Shown here: one piece after another, positions 8,462-16,449 of the stretch
Numbering within the stretch: the first letter of the stretch is position 1
How the letters are laid out: every line of letters begins with the position of its first letter
Assembly (NCBI RefSeq): GCF_010726245.1
Contig: NZ_AP022561.1
Coordinates: forward strand, 4,588,001-4,652,000
Source: Mycolicibacterium aichiense
Lineage (GTDB): Bacteria > Actinomycetota > Actinomycetes > Mycobacteriales > Mycobacteriaceae
DNA: 64,000 nt
Direction of reading: 5' to 3'
Notes under the pieces: model-generated
Database searches by the model: none
Seen by the model: the letters and a program-made list of their open reading frames with translations, nothing else
What the model was told of the DNA's origin: nothing
Translations under genes and position numbers: made by a program

Positions 8462-9594
8462 GGCCCGAATCTATCGCGACGGGCAACGCAGCAGGTCCGG
8501 GATCGGCTACCCGGTCGATGCGACCGGTGCCCGTCGACGGGCCGGCCACCGGAAACCGAAGAGGCGACGGCGCGGCTGCCGGCGCGCGGCCGGAGCAATT
8601 CGAGTTGGACAGGCTCGAGCTCGTCGGCGGCCAGGTCCGGGGTATCCCGGTACACCCGTTCCAGTGCCCGGCCGAGTTCTGCGCCGAGCAACTGGCGCAC
8701 CATGTCGGCGCCCTGACGCGGGTGAGCCAACATCCACGAATGGTGCGCGCCCGGAACCCGGTAGAGGGTGGCATCGGCACGCTCAGCCATGTCGTAGGCG
8801 TTCTCGAACGGCACGACGCCGTCCTTCTCGCCGTGGACGACGATCGTGGGCACACCGTTGGTGCGCATGGCGACCAGCTTGTCGGCGAAGTCGCCGGAGC
8901 CCAGCAGCGCCCGCAGGGAGCCGGTCAGTCCGAATGGCGCACGCGCGTTTCGCACCAACGCACCCGCCATCAGCCGCACGTAGCCGGCCAATTCACCGAC
9001 CGGGAGCCGCCTCGGGTCGCCTTGGGCGTCGACGGCAACGGCCAGCAACCGCTCGACAACCGCGCGCGGCGAGCGGTGCCCGGGCGAGATCGACTCGTCG
9101 AACGGGGCGCCTGCGGCGGCGTTGAGCAAGACAGCCGCCAAGACCCGCTCGGGTGCGCGCGACGCCAGGTCGACGATCATCCGTCCGCCCATGGAGTGGC
9201 CGAGAAAGACCGCTTTACCGACGCCCATCGAATCCAGGGCGCGCAGCGTCAGATCGACGCGGCCTTCCAGCGTGGCCTGGGCGGGCAGTGTCGGCGTTCC
9301 GCCATGCCCGGCGGCGTCGAGAGCGATCACGGTGAATCCCAGCGCCCCCAGCCGACTCAGCAGCCGCAGATAGGCCCGCGCGTTCAGCCCGTATCCGTGT
9401 AGGAACACCAGCGGGACGCCGCGACCCCCGGTCGAGACCCCGACCCGGTGGCCGTCGTCCAGGCGCAGCACGTCGTGGCTGAGCCGGACCCGGGTGCCGG
9501 AAGGCAATTCTGCGGCGGACACCGGGCTGGTGTTGACCACAGGTCGGGCTCCCACACTGTGTCGTTGGCGACTGCTCGGCGTGGGTGTGAGCAA
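8431..9594 (-). CDS. alpha/beta hydrolase
   Basis: A 387-residue alpha/beta-hydrolase-fold protein. The oxyanion region is [18 protein letters not shown], the nucleophile elbow is [10 protein letters not shown] (Ser), the acid is in [14 protein letters not shown] and the catalytic His is in [13 protein letters not shown]. The ~90 residues after the hydrolase core ([13 protein letters not shown] onwards) are Arg/Ser-rich and low in predicted structure, and overlap the start of the acyl-CoA ligase, so the true functional C-terminus may be shorter. An esterase or lipase feeding the downstream ligase with a free acid is a reasonable inference. The start is uncertain; several in-frame ATG/GTG codons lie in the first 30 residues. 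Confidence 0.8.
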   Translation of the reverse strand: MLTPTPSSRQRHSVGARPVVNTSPVSAAELPSGTRVRLSHDVLRLDDGHRVGVSTGGRGVPLVFLHGYGLNARAYLRLLSRLGALGFTVIALDAAGHGGTPTLPAQATLEGRVDLTLRALDSMGVGKAVFLGHSMGGRMIVDLASRAPERVLAAVLLNAAAGAPFDESISPGHRSPRAVVERLLAVAVDAQGDPRRLPVGELAGYVRLMAGALVRNARAPFGLTGSLRALLGSGDFADKLVAMRTNGVPTIVVHGEKDGVVPFENAYDMAERADATLYRVPGAHHSWMLAHPRQGADMVRQLLGAELGRALERVYRDTPDLAADELEPVQLELLRPRAGSRAVASSVSGGRPVDGHRSHRPGSRSRTCCVARRDRFGPCRARCRTFR

Positions 9595-9617
9595 CTCGCC
9601 CGTGCCATGCTGACCCG

Positions 9618-9950
9618 ATGGCTGTGCTGAAATCCGCGGCTCTGTTCCTGGCTGCGGCGCTTCTGGAGATCGGTGGCGCCTGGCTGGTGTGGCAGGGCAT
9701 CCGCGAGCACCGGGGCTGGATTTGGGCCGGTTTCGGCGTAATCGCTTTGGGCGCTTACGGTTTCATCGCGACGCTGCAGCCCGACGCACACTTCGGCCGG
9801 ATTCTTGCAGCTTACGGCGGGGTGTTCATCGCGGGTTCACTGCTGTGGGGAATGGCGGCCGACGGGTTCCGTCCAGACCGCTGGGATGTGACCGGTTCGG
9901 TGATCTGCCTGTTGGGAGTGGCACTGATCATGTACGCGCCACGACGCTGA
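9618..9950 (+). CDS. YnfA family (UPF0060) small membrane protein
   Basis: A 110-residue protein with four hydrophobic segments: [58 protein letters not shown] and [17 protein letters not shown]. The [19 protein letters not shown] and [15 protein letters not shown] motifs are diagnostic of YnfA/UPF0060, a family with the drug/metabolite-transporter (SMR-like) topology. Its substrate is unknown. The ATG follows a CATGCT-like -10 by only a few bases, so the mRNA could be leaderless, which is common in mycobacteria. It is followed by a strong bidirectional terminator. Confidence 0.9.
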   Translation: MAVLKSAALFLAAALLEIGGAWLVWQGIREHRGWIWAGFGVIALGAYGFIATLQPDAHFGRILAAYGGVFIAGSLLWGMAADGFRPDRWDVTGSVICLLGVALIMYAPRR

Positions 9951-9954
9951 AAAA

Positions 9955-9988
9955 AAGAACCCGGCCGGTTATCTCCGGCCGGGTTCTT
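9955..9988. terminator. bidirectional rho-independent terminator
   Basis: Perfect 14-bp arms AAGAACCCGGCCGG and CCGGCCGGGTTCTT around a 6-nt loop (TTATCT), preceded by an A-run at 9950-9956. It sits between the end of the YnfA gene and the end of the convergent CsbD-like gene, so it can serve both. Confidence 0.92.
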
Positions 9989-9992
9989 CCGT

Positions 9993-10226
9993 CTACTGGT
10001 GCGACTCCTGCCGCTTCTCTTGGGCCTTGGCCTCGCCGCGAGCCTTTTCGGCCTCGGCTTCCTTGGCCGCAGCGTCGCGCTGAGCCTCGGCCTTGTCCTG
10101 CTGGGCCTTGCCTTCTTCGGTGAGGTCATCGCTGCCGGTCACGGCGCCGACGGCTTCCTTGGCCTTGCCCTTGACGTCTTCGACGACGCCCTTGATGCCC
10201 TCTTCGGGTCCGCTGTTGCCTGCCAT
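9993..10226 (-). CDS. CsbD-like general stress protein
   Basis: A 77-residue, highly charged protein: MAGNSGPEEGIKGVVEDVKG, then KAKEAVGAVTGSDDLTEEGK, the CsbD core pattern, followed by an Ala/Glu/Lys/Gln-rich helical tail (about residues 40-77). CsbD-like proteins are small stress-induced, largely helical or disordered cytoplasmic proteins without a known activity. The ATG at 10224-10226 is preceded by AGGAGGACC. Further upstream codons in this frame carry no family similarity and were excluded. No SigF-like promoter is obvious in the 250 bp upstream. Confidence 0.85.
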   Translation of the reverse strand: MAGNSGPEEGIKGVVEDVKGKAKEAVGAVTGSDDLTEEGKAQQDKAEAQRDAAAKEAEAEKARGEAKAQEKRQESHQ

Positions 10227-10479
10227 AGGTCCTCCTTGGCGTACGTTCCTGCAGTGCAGGATGAGGCGCATGCGCACCGTGCATCCCATTGATCGGGCAA
10301 TTTCTCGCGCGGCGCCAATCGTTTTCGACCGTGTGACCGCGCATCCACCCGCAAGGGCGGGGTTCCCGGCCCTGCCGCGGCTAAACAACTCCGGGCGAAT
10401 CTTCGGGAGCGGGAACGTTTTCGTCGGCAACGACGATGTAGTTGGAGGATCATTGGGCGGGAAAAGAGGAGGCGCGATC

Positions 10480-10794
10480 ATGCGGACCGCATATGCGCTC
10501 GCCGCGGTGGCGGCCGCGGGTGGCATCGTCGCAGGGCCGGCCGCGACGGCCTGGGCCGACAGTTCGGCTCAGGCCACGATCAATCAGCTGCAGAATCAGG
10601 GTTACACGGTGAACATCGACCGCATCGGCACCGGTCCGATGTCGAAGTGCGTGGTCACGAACGTGCGCAATCCCCAGACCGTCACTCAGTGGGTGCCCTA
10701 CACCGGACCGGGGCGGGGCAACAATCGCACCATCCTGGTGCCGGTCGTCACCAGCCAGACGATCTCGGTGTCACTGGACTGCAGCGCTCACTAG
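10480..10794 (+). CDS. small secreted mycobacterial protein of unknown function
   Basis: A 104-residue protein with a clear Sec signal peptide (MRTAYALAAVAAAGGIVAG, predicted cleavage after AWA near residue 27). The mature part contains QATINQLQNQGYTVNIDRIG, GPMSKCVVTNVRNPQTVTQW and a C-terminal VSLDCSAH; the two cysteines could form a disulfide. I recognise this as a family repeatedly found in mycobacteria but know of no function. The ATG at 10480 is preceded by AGAGGAGGCGCG. Its stop overlaps the convergent deazaflavin reductase gene by 4 bp. Confidence 0.82.
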   Translation: MRTAYALAAVAAAGGIVAGPAATAWADSSAQATINQLQNQGYTVNIDRIGTGPMSKCVVTNVRNPQTVTQWVPYTGPGRGNNRTILVPVVTSQTISVSLDCSAH

Positions 10795-11177
10795 TCCAAG
10801 TCCACGCGGATGGTGAGCAGGTTGTCTCCCATCGCGCGCACCGCCGCACTGTTCATCCGCGGAAGCTTGGCCAGTCGCGCTCGCGCGTCGTCTCCAGGTA
10901 GCACCACCGCGGTACCGCTGTGCCAGCGACCGCGGATGCGGACCCGTACCCGCGGGTTGGCCGCGATGTTGCGGACGTATTGGGATCGATCGCCGAATTC
11001 CGACACCAACCAGAACGTGTCACCGTCGAGTCGACCGCCGATCGGGGTGGTCCGCGGTCGGCCGGATTTTCGCCCGGTCGTTTCCAGCAGCGTCTGAATC
11101 GGGACCAGCCGCATCAGTGGGTTGGCTACCCGCCGCTGGACGACGTTGACGACGCGCTGCCGGGGAGTCGCACTCAT
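10791..11177 (-). CDS. deazaflavin (F420)-dependent nitroreductase family protein
   Basis: A 128-residue member of the Ddn/FDOR-B family: LLETTGRKSGRPRTTPIGG is the phosphate- and cofactor-binding core, followed by FWLVSEFGDRSQYVRNIAAN and PRVRVRIRGRWHSGTA. These split-barrel proteins use coenzyme F420H2 to reduce quinones or nitro compounds and are abundant in mycobacteria. The substrate is not predictable. The ATG at 11177 is 21 bp downstream of the beta-propeller gene on the same strand, so they may be one transcript. Confidence 0.87.
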   Translation of the reverse strand: MSATPRQRVVNVVQRRVANPLMRLVPIQTLLETTGRKSGRPRTTPIGGRLDGDTFWLVSEFGDRSQYVRNIAANPRVRVRIRGRWHSGTAVVLPGDDARARLAKLPRMNSAAVRAMGDNLLTIRVDLD

Positions 11178-11198
11178 GACTCCATCGTGGCAGGCCGG

Positions 11199-12338
11199 TC
11201 AGGAAGCGGCGACGGCCAACTGCGGCTGCGGCGCTGCCGGATCCAGCCGAACGGCGGTGATCGCACCCGCGTAGTCGGCCGCGTACAACCGGTTCCGCAC
11301 CGGGTCGACAGCGAGGCAGGACAGCTGCGGGCCGATGGCGACGCTGTCGACGATCTCGGTGGTGGCGGTGCACATCACCGCGATCTCGTCACGGTCGACG
11401 ATGTAGGCGCACGCACCGCCGCGGCTGAGCACCAGTTGCGTGGGGACGCCGCCCATGTCGATGGTGTCGGTCACCCGAGCACCGGCGACGTCGATGACAT
11501 GGATGACGCCGCCGAGCTCGATGTCCCATCCGGTGGCAAAAACGGTGCGGCCGTTGGGCACAACAGCGATGTCACCGATCGAGCCGTCGATGGACACGGC
11601 GGCCTTGACCGCGCGGGCCCTGGTGTCGATGATCGCCAGCATGCCGCCCATCGGGGTGCTCAACGCGGCGAACAGACGGGTGCCGTCGGCGTTGAGCCGA
11701 ACCGTCTCGATGGAGGCGCCGGGCGCGGCCGGGATGGCCACGTCGGTGACCGAGCCGGATTCGATGTCGATGACCGCGATATCGACACCATCCTCGCCGG
11801 TCCTGCCGACGTAGAGCACGTCGCCGGCCGGGCTGACGGCCAGGCCGGAGAGGGTCATGTCGAAAGTCTTGGCCGCGAGCGGGGTCGCGGTGCGGGTGTC
11901 GACGGCGACGACGGCGTCCTCGGCGTTGGAGGCCGCACTGACATAGGCGCGGTCACCGACGATGACGGCCGCGTAGGGCTCGCTGATCCCGTCGATGGTC
12001 GCGGTGACCGACAGCGTCGCGGTGTCGATGACGCACACCACGTCGGCGCCGTAGTGGGCGGTGACCAGATGACGGCCGTCGGGGCTGACGGCGATGTCGC
12101 TGACGGGTCCATGCCCGGCGGCGAGTGTGCGCGCAACGGTCATGACCGGCGCCGCGATCGGCTCGGTCAGCGGCTCCAGTTCGGCGCCGCCCAGCAGCTG
12201 CGGCAGCAGATCACCGATCGGGGCTCGCCGGATCGAGGGCAGCGCCGACAGCCACAAAGAGCGCTCTGCGGCGACCCGCTCAGCCACCGCGACACCGGTG
12301 ACATTGGACCCTTCCGTAACTCCCGTTGTGTTTGCCAT
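11199..12338 (-). CDS. YncE/YVTN-type beta-propeller protein
   Basis: A 379-residue protein built almost entirely of YVTN-like repeats of about 42 residues, each with a pattern such as DIAVSPDGRHLVTAHYGADVVCVIDTAT: VSDIAVSPDGRH, LSGLAVSPAGDVLYVGR, IGDIAVVPNGRTVFATG and SCLAVDPVRNRLYAADY. About seven blades are visible from residue 80 to the end. No signal peptide is evident after the ATG at 12338 (preceded by GGAGGTACGAG), so it may be cytoplasmic or exported by another route. Related proteins act as interaction scaffolds or surface antigens; no specific role can be assigned. The upstream region is AT-rich with two palindromes. Confidence 0.78.
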   Translation of the reverse strand: MANTTGVTEGSNVTGVAVAERVAAERSLWLSALPSIRRAPIGDLLPQLLGGAELEPLTEPIAAPVMTVARTLAAGHGPVSDIAVSPDGRHLVTAHYGADVVCVIDTATLSVTATIDGISEPYAAVIVGDRAYVSAASNAEDAVVAVDTRTATPLAAKTFDMTLSGLAVSPAGDVLYVGRTGEDGVDIAVIDIESGSVTDVAIPAAPGASIETVRLNADGTRLFAALSTPMGGMLAIIDTRARAVKAAVSIDGSIGDIAVVPNGRTVFATGWDIELGGVIHVIDVAGARVTDTIDMGGVPTQLVLSRGGACAYIVDRDEIAVMCTATTEIVDSVAIGPQLSCLAVDPVRNRLYAADYAGAITAVRLDPAAPQPQLAVAAS

Positions 12339-12828
12339 GATCTCGTACCTCCGGCGGCCTGGACTGCGCCGCGCATTGTCTTTAGTCGTTTTCGCGTTAC
12401 CTGCCGGTAACCGCCTGGGTCGAGTGTAGCGAGTCAATTCACGGAGAATTCGCGGCTTTTCAGAACCCATTACCAAGCACTCCGAAGATCTCAGCACCTG
12501 CTAAGACAACGATCGTTATCATTTCGTTGCAAAGGCATGGCAGCCCCGGAGAAATACCGGCTGACGTGCATTTTTGCCAGCATTCAAGATCACAAACGAA
12601 TGAACGCAAAGCGCCGCGTCCTTAGAATTTCTTACCGACCCCAAGCCGAAAGAGGCACAAATCACAATGCCTCAGCCGCGTCTAAATTCTTAAGGAAAAT
12701 CCTTATTTTATTGACGCGCTCGGAGCCTCGGCGGGGCAGGATTCGATCCGAAGCGATCTTGATCCCGAACGTGTTCGCTGATCGGCGCGCTTAGCGAGTG
12801 CGTCTCAGCAATTCGCCAGTGGTCCAGA
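12339..12828. other. AT-rich intergenic region without a convincing gene
   Basis: About 490 bp between the beta-propeller gene and the MpaB-type oxygenase gene. From roughly 12480 to 12780 the base composition is clearly more AT-rich than anywhere else in the window. It holds the palindrome AACGATCGTT (12508-12517) and the inverted repeat at 12691-12705. One plus-strand frame of 85 codons (12537-12794) is open but has no ribosome-binding site, odd composition and no family pattern, so I do not call it a gene. The region could hold promoters for the beta-propeller gene and nucleoid-protein (Lsr2-like) binding. Confidence 0.55.
12691..12705. promoter_or_regulatory. inverted repeat, possible operator
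   Basis: TAAGGA-AAA-TCCTTA is a perfect 6-bp inverted repeat with a 3-bp centre, flanked by A/T runs. It lies about 350 bp upstream of the beta-propeller start and just beyond the end of the MpaB-type oxygenase gene. There is no GC-rich stem, so it is unlikely to be a terminator. Confidence 0.4.
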
Positions 12829-13833
12829 TCACACCATGTATTCGACAGTCTCACGGCTGCGGATCGGGTCGCTGCCCAAGACGTAGGACGGCTCCGTGTG
12901 GTCCACCATCGTGCCGTCGGCCACCCGCCGGCAGGCTTGCTGGAACTCCGGCAGTGGATCCATCGCAAGGTGTGTCCCGTTGAGGGCGGCCCAGGTTGCG
13001 GCACGCCGCGCGGCCCGTTCGACCGGATGAGGCGGTTGATACCCGAGCATCTGCGCCGCCCAGTCGGGCATGCTGTCGCGGATGGCCCAGTCGAAGAACT
13101 TGGCCTCCTGCGGAACGTCCGGATTGTTCTGCAGGTTGGGTCCGGTGAACATGGCGGCACCGTGGGTCAGAGCAAGCCGCGGCAGATACGACCGCAGGCA
13201 ATCCAGGGTCTCGGCCTTGGTCGATGGCAGGTCGGTGCCGCCAAGGGCATGGCCGACCCTGACGAACTCGCCGTAATAGCGGTCGATGTTGCGCAGCGGC
13301 GTCGGGTGATAGAGCTCGTGGCCCGTCGCGATTCCCCACACGACAGTGGCGTAATTCCAGCGCAGCCATTCCGGATCGTCGGCGTCGTAGGGCAGGCCGT
13401 CGGGTCGCACCCCCTTGATCGTGTGGTGCATAGCCCGCACGGTTTCGGCGACCCGCTCGGCGGTGGCGGTGGATCCGTAGGCGGTTCCGATGAAGAACGC
13501 CACCGAGTGCGCCAGACGAATCCCGGACCCCTTGAGATCCAGCCGGCCCGTGGGGTTGCCGTCGTCATCGTGCTCGACCACCCGGGAGTGGTCGGAGCCC
13601 ATCCAGAAGATGCTCGGATCGAAGCGTTCGATGAACGCGGCGCACTGCAGTCCGAAGATCAGTGCGGGGGTGTGCGAATGAACATGCCAGACCGCGCTTC
13701 CGGGACCGAACCAGCCCGGGTCACCTTCCGGCTCGGCGAACTCCAGCCCACGGAAGAACTTTCCTCGGATGTTCTTGTCGAAATCGCTTCTGATCTTGCG
13801 CTCGAGAAGCTGGTGCGGCAGCGGCAGTTTCAT
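12829..13833 (-). CDS. oxygenase MpaB family protein (DUF2236)
   Basis: A 334-residue protein of the DUF2236/MpaB/latex-clearing-type haem oxygenase family. Family features include PGSAVWHVHSHTPALIFGLQCA, MGSDHSRVVEHDDDGNPTGR, RAMHHTIKG and the region GIATGHELYHPTPLRNIDRYY, which hold the conserved histidines and arginines expected to surround a b-type haem. Members include the fungal MpaB oxygenase and bacterial rubber oxygenases; most mycobacterial members have unknown substrates. The gene diverges from a TetR-type regulator across a perfect 26-bp palindrome, which strongly suggests TetR control by an as yet unknown hydrophobic inducer. The start ATG (13833) follows GGGACCAGCCGAG. Confidence 0.83.
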   Translation of the reverse strand: MKLPLPHQLLERKIRSDFDKNIRGKFFRGLEFAEPEGDPGWFGPGSAVWHVHSHTPALIFGLQCAAFIERFDPSIFWMGSDHSRVVEHDDDGNPTGRLDLKGSGIRLAHSVAFFIGTAYGSTATAERVAETVRAMHHTIKGVRPDGLPYDADDPEWLRWNYATVVWGIATGHELYHPTPLRNIDRYYGEFVRVGHALGGTDLPSTKAETLDCLRSYLPRLALTHGAAMFTGPNLQNNPDVPQEAKFFDWAIRDSMPDWAAQMLGYQPPHPVERAARRAATWAALNGTHLAMDPLPEFQQACRRVADGTMVDHTEPSYVLGSDPIRSRETVEYMV

Positions 13834-13862
13834 CTCGGCTGGTCCCTTCCGGCAAGCACGCC

Positions 13863-13888
13863 ATTTTGGTTACGCCCGTAACCAAAAT
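13863..13888. promoter_or_regulatory. perfect palindrome, TetR-type operator
   Basis: ATTTTGGTTAC (13863-13873) and its exact complement GTAACCAAAAT (13878-13888) flank a 4-bp GCCC centre. It lies 30 bp upstream of the MpaB-type oxygenase start and 37 bp upstream of the TetR gene start, so one bound repressor would cover both promoters. Perfect 11-bp arms in a divergent intergenic region are typical of an autoregulatory TetR operator. Confidence 0.85.
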
Positions 13889-13925
13889 AACACGGCGCCG
13901 ACCGATCGCCGTATATCCTCGGCCG

Positions 13926-14522
13926 ATGCCGAGTGCCACCCGGTGGGCGGGTCTATCCGCGACCGACCGACAGGCCGAGCGCCGGGCCCTTCTGGTCCGC
14001 GCCGCCTACGTGTTGTTCGGCGACGGCGGCGAAACCGCGGTGTCCGTGCGGTCGGTGTGCCGGGAAGCCGAACTCAACACGCGTTACTTCTATGAGAGCT
14101 TCAGCGATACCGACGCGCTTCTGGGCGCCGTGTACGACGAGGTGGCCGGAGAACTCGGCGGGCTACTGACCGCGGCGATGGCCGGTGCCGCCAACCGGCG
14201 GGCCCGGCTTGCGGCCGGCATCCGAGCCGTGCTCGAGTTCAGTTCGGCAGACCCGCGGCGGGGCAAGATCCTGTTCACCGAAGCTCGCACCAACCCGGCA
14301 CTGGCGGCTCGCCGGACCCTGGCCCAGGACCACGTCCGCGAGCTCGTGCTTGACGAGCATCGCCGGACCGCGCCCGAATCCGACCGGGTGGCAACCGAAG
14401 TCGGCGCCGCGATGTATGCGGGCGCGATGGCCGAGTTGGCTCAGCAGTGGCTGGCCGGCACCCTTGGCGATGATGTCGACGCCGTCGTCGCCCACGCCGT
14501 TCGGCTACTGCTGCCGAACTAG
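13926..14522 (+). CDS. TetR family transcriptional regulator
   Basis: A 198-residue TetR-type repressor. The N-terminal helix-turn-helix is RALLVRAAYVLFGDGGETAVSVRSVCREAELNTRYFYESF, with the typical RYFYESF recognition-helix end, followed by an all-helical ligand-binding domain. The ATG at 13926 (MPSATRWAGL) is chosen; an upstream in-frame codon would start inside the 13863-13888 palindrome. It diverges from the MpaB-family oxygenase and converges on an MFS permease gene with which it shares stop-codon bases. Autoregulation plus control of the oxygenase is the natural inference; the ligand is unknown. Confidence 0.88.
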   Translation: MPSATRWAGLSATDRQAERRALLVRAAYVLFGDGGETAVSVRSVCREAELNTRYFYESFSDTDALLGAVYDEVAGELGGLLTAAMAGAANRRARLAAGIRAVLEFSSADPRRGKILFTEARTNPALAARRTLAQDHVRELVLDEHRRTAPESDRVATEVGAAMYAGAMAELAQQWLAGTLGDDVDAVVAHAVRLLLPN

Positions 14523-15754
14523 CCCTCTCGGCCGGGCGCCACCCACACCGCCGCCATCCCGGCCAGCACGTTGAGTCCCAGGATCGTGATGATCGGACCG
14601 ACCACCGCGGCGCTCTGAGCCACCGCGCCGAGTGCCGCACCGAGAAGCGACGACTCCACGGCGATGATCAGCGAACCGAAACCCAGCAGGGTGGCGCGGT
14701 GATCCTCGGGGGCGAACGCGCCGATCCAGGCCAAACTGGCGCTGAAGATGGCTTGGTTGGCCATCGTCGCCAGGATGAACACGATGCCGTAGATCCAGAT
14801 GTGGTTGAGGTCGTCGCGGTACTCCATCACCACGCAGATGGCGGCGGCCGCCGACCCGAGCAGAGCGCTGTTGATCAGCATGCCGCGCACCCCCAGGGCA
14901 CGGCTGACGAAGCGCCAGAACAGTGCGCCCGCCACCATGCCGATACTCGAGGAGATCACCAGGACGTGCAGGCTGCCTGCGGTGTCGCTGTGATTCACCG
15001 ACGCATGGATGCTGTAGAACGACGTGCCGAGGCTGACCGGGACGAACAGCAACTGGACGAGCGCATAGCGGCGAAACCACGATTGTGACCGCGCTGCCCG
15101 CACACCGTCGCGGTAGGTGTCCTTGAACGTCACCCGGTCGACCTCGGACGCACGCACCGGACCGATGAACACCGCGGCGATCGCGGCGGCAAGCAGTCCC
15201 GACGAGCCCAGCCAGAGCAGGTCCAGATGGCTGTGGGCGGGGTCGCGCTGAGCTAGGAAAGGCAGCAGCACCAGAGTCGTCCCGATCGCCAGTATCGCGC
15301 CGATCGCACCCTGCGTGAGAATCAGATCGCTGCGGCGCTGTTCTGCCAACTTGCTCGAAACCACCTCCGAGAAAGCAACTTTCGAGACTCCCCCGACGAT
15401 TCCGGTGGCAAGTGAGACCGCAAGGAAGATACCCGCGATGAACCACTTGGTCCACGCCGAGAACGCGCTGATCACCACCAGGGTCGCCATCAGAAATGTG
15501 GTGGCCGCGATGACCAGGTGTTTGAGGTGGCGAGCTCGGGCGAGGACGTAGGGCGACAGGGAGTTACCCCCGACGATCCCGATGCAGTAGGCGGGGTAGA
15601 GCAGCCCGGCGGCCCAGTAGTACCCCTCCTGGGCGCAGATGAACGGCAGGACCACCGATACGTTGGCCAGCTGGGTGCCCGTCGTGTAGAGCGTGCCCTG
15701 GGTGAGCAGCACACGATAGGCCCGGCCCGGCGCCGGCGAAGTCACCTCGGTCAT
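14519..15754 (-). CDS. MFS transporter
   Basis: A 411-residue polytopic membrane protein with about 12 hydrophobic segments, e.g. YYWAAGLLYPAYCIGIVGG, LVIAATTFLMATLVVISAF, GAILAIGTTLVLLPFLA and the C-terminal PIITILGLNVLAGMAAVWVA. The loop after the second segment (LARARHLKHL) fits the MFS pattern, and a central hydrophilic loop (RASEVDRVTFKDTYRDGVRA) separates the halves. No sugar- or drug-specific signature is visible; an exporter role is possible. The gene is convergent with the TetR gene (stops overlap), so it is not obviously part of the TetR regulon. Confidence 0.82.
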   Translation of the reverse strand: MTEVTSPAPGRAYRVLLTQGTLYTTGTQLANVSVVLPFICAQEGYYWAAGLLYPAYCIGIVGGNSLSPYVLARARHLKHLVIAATTFLMATLVVISAFSAWTKWFIAGIFLAVSLATGIVGGVSKVAFSEVVSSKLAEQRRSDLILTQGAIGAILAIGTTLVLLPFLAQRDPAHSHLDLLWLGSSGLLAAAIAAVFIGPVRASEVDRVTFKDTYRDGVRAARSQSWFRRYALVQLLFVPVSLGTSFYSIHASVNHSDTAGSLHVLVISSSIGMVAGALFWRFVSRALGVRGMLINSALLGSAAAAICVVMEYRDDLNHIWIYGIVFILATMANQAIFSASLAWIGAFAPEDHRATLLGFGSLIIAVESSLLGAALGAVAQSAAVVGPIITILGLNVLAGMAAVWVAPGREG

Positions 15755-15797
15755 CGACCTCCACTTCCGCGGAGAAGTTGCCGAGAGGACCGTATAC

Positions 15798-16271
15798 CTA
15801 GGCAGCCAGGCGAGCAGGACGAAACGCGACGATCGGCAGCCGGTGCGCGAGGTCGACGTGCGCGGCCGGGCTTCCGTCGTACTCCCGGCACAGCAGGATC
15901 CCCATCACCCGGTAGACGATGGGCCGGATCAGCCAGTGGCGCCGTTCGTATTCGGCGATCACCGCGACGGCCTCCGGCTCACTGAGCACCCGGTGCTCGG
16001 CAGAGAATGTCACCCCACCCATCTCGATTGATGCCGGCGAACCGGAGGCGATGTCGCGGAACCACTCACATGACGGTCCGAGACCGGCGATAACCATCAC
16101 CTCGTCGTCGCTGGCGCCGATGACTTCGAGTACCGTGCGGCAGCCGCACGACTCGGATCCGCCGTGACTGAGGCGAACGAAGCGCTTGCCGAGCAGCCGG
16201 CCGAAGCCGTGCTCGTAGATCTCGACCGGCGTGTGCAGCGCCAGCCGGATGATGGGATGCGGTCGAACCAT
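15798..16271 (-). CDS. deazaflavin-dependent nitroreductase family protein
   Basis: A 157-residue FDOR-type protein: YEHGFGRLLGKRFVRLSHGG at the N-terminus, then a conserved core with VLEVIGASDDEVMVIAGLGP, WFRDIASGSPASIEMGG and EAVAVIAEYERRHW. The RLLGKRFVRLSHGGS segment replaces the TGRKSG motif of the Ddn subgroup. The enzyme probably binds F420 or a lipid. The ATG at 16271 lies 8 nt after a SigF-type -10 (GGGTAT), so the mRNA is predicted to be leaderless and expressed in stationary phase or stress. Confidence 0.8.
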   Translation of the reverse strand: MVRPHPIIRLALHTPVEIYEHGFGRLLGKRFVRLSHGGSESCGCRTVLEVIGASDDEVMVIAGLGPSCEWFRDIASGSPASIEMGGVTFSAEHRVLSEPEAVAVIAEYERRHWLIRPIVYRVMGILLCREYDGSPAAHVDLAHRLPIVAFRPARLAA

Positions 16272-16279
16272 GCCGGCAG

Positions 16280-16305
16280 ATACCCGGAGGTGACCACCGC
16301 AAAAC
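16280..16305 (-). promoter_or_regulatory. SigF-type promoter, probably leaderless
   Basis: On the minus strand GTTT (complement of 16302-16305) and GGGTAT (complement of 16280-16285) are separated by 16 nt, close to the mycobacterial SigF consensus GGTTT-N15/17-GGGTAT. The ATG of the nitroreductase-family gene begins 8 nt after the -10, where transcription would start. Confidence 0.65.
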
Positions 16306-16449
16306 GGGCGCTTTCGACATCAATCAATGACCCTTTCGAGGTCAAACACCGGCGATGTCGCGCTCACCCACAAGTTTGGCCTCATCAGCCCCCGGACAAG
16401 CACGTGTGGGCAATATTCTGTCGGCACCGGAACCGAGGAGCGCGAGGCG

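Noticed and set aside
10411..10443. GGGAAC...GTT as an ECF-type (SigE/SigH) promoter for the secreted protein at 10480
   Set aside because: The gap between the two elements (24 nt) is too long for a normal promoter.
12508..12517. AACGATCGTT with flanks GATAACGATCGTTGTC as a possible Zur or Fur box
   Set aside because: Spacing and flanks do not match the Zur-like boxes at 5291 and 5348, and the downstream beta-propeller gene has no link to zinc.
12537..12794. 85-codon plus-strand frame in the AT-rich gap
   Set aside because: No ribosome-binding site, no family similarity that I can see, and an amino-acid composition unlike neighbouring proteins.
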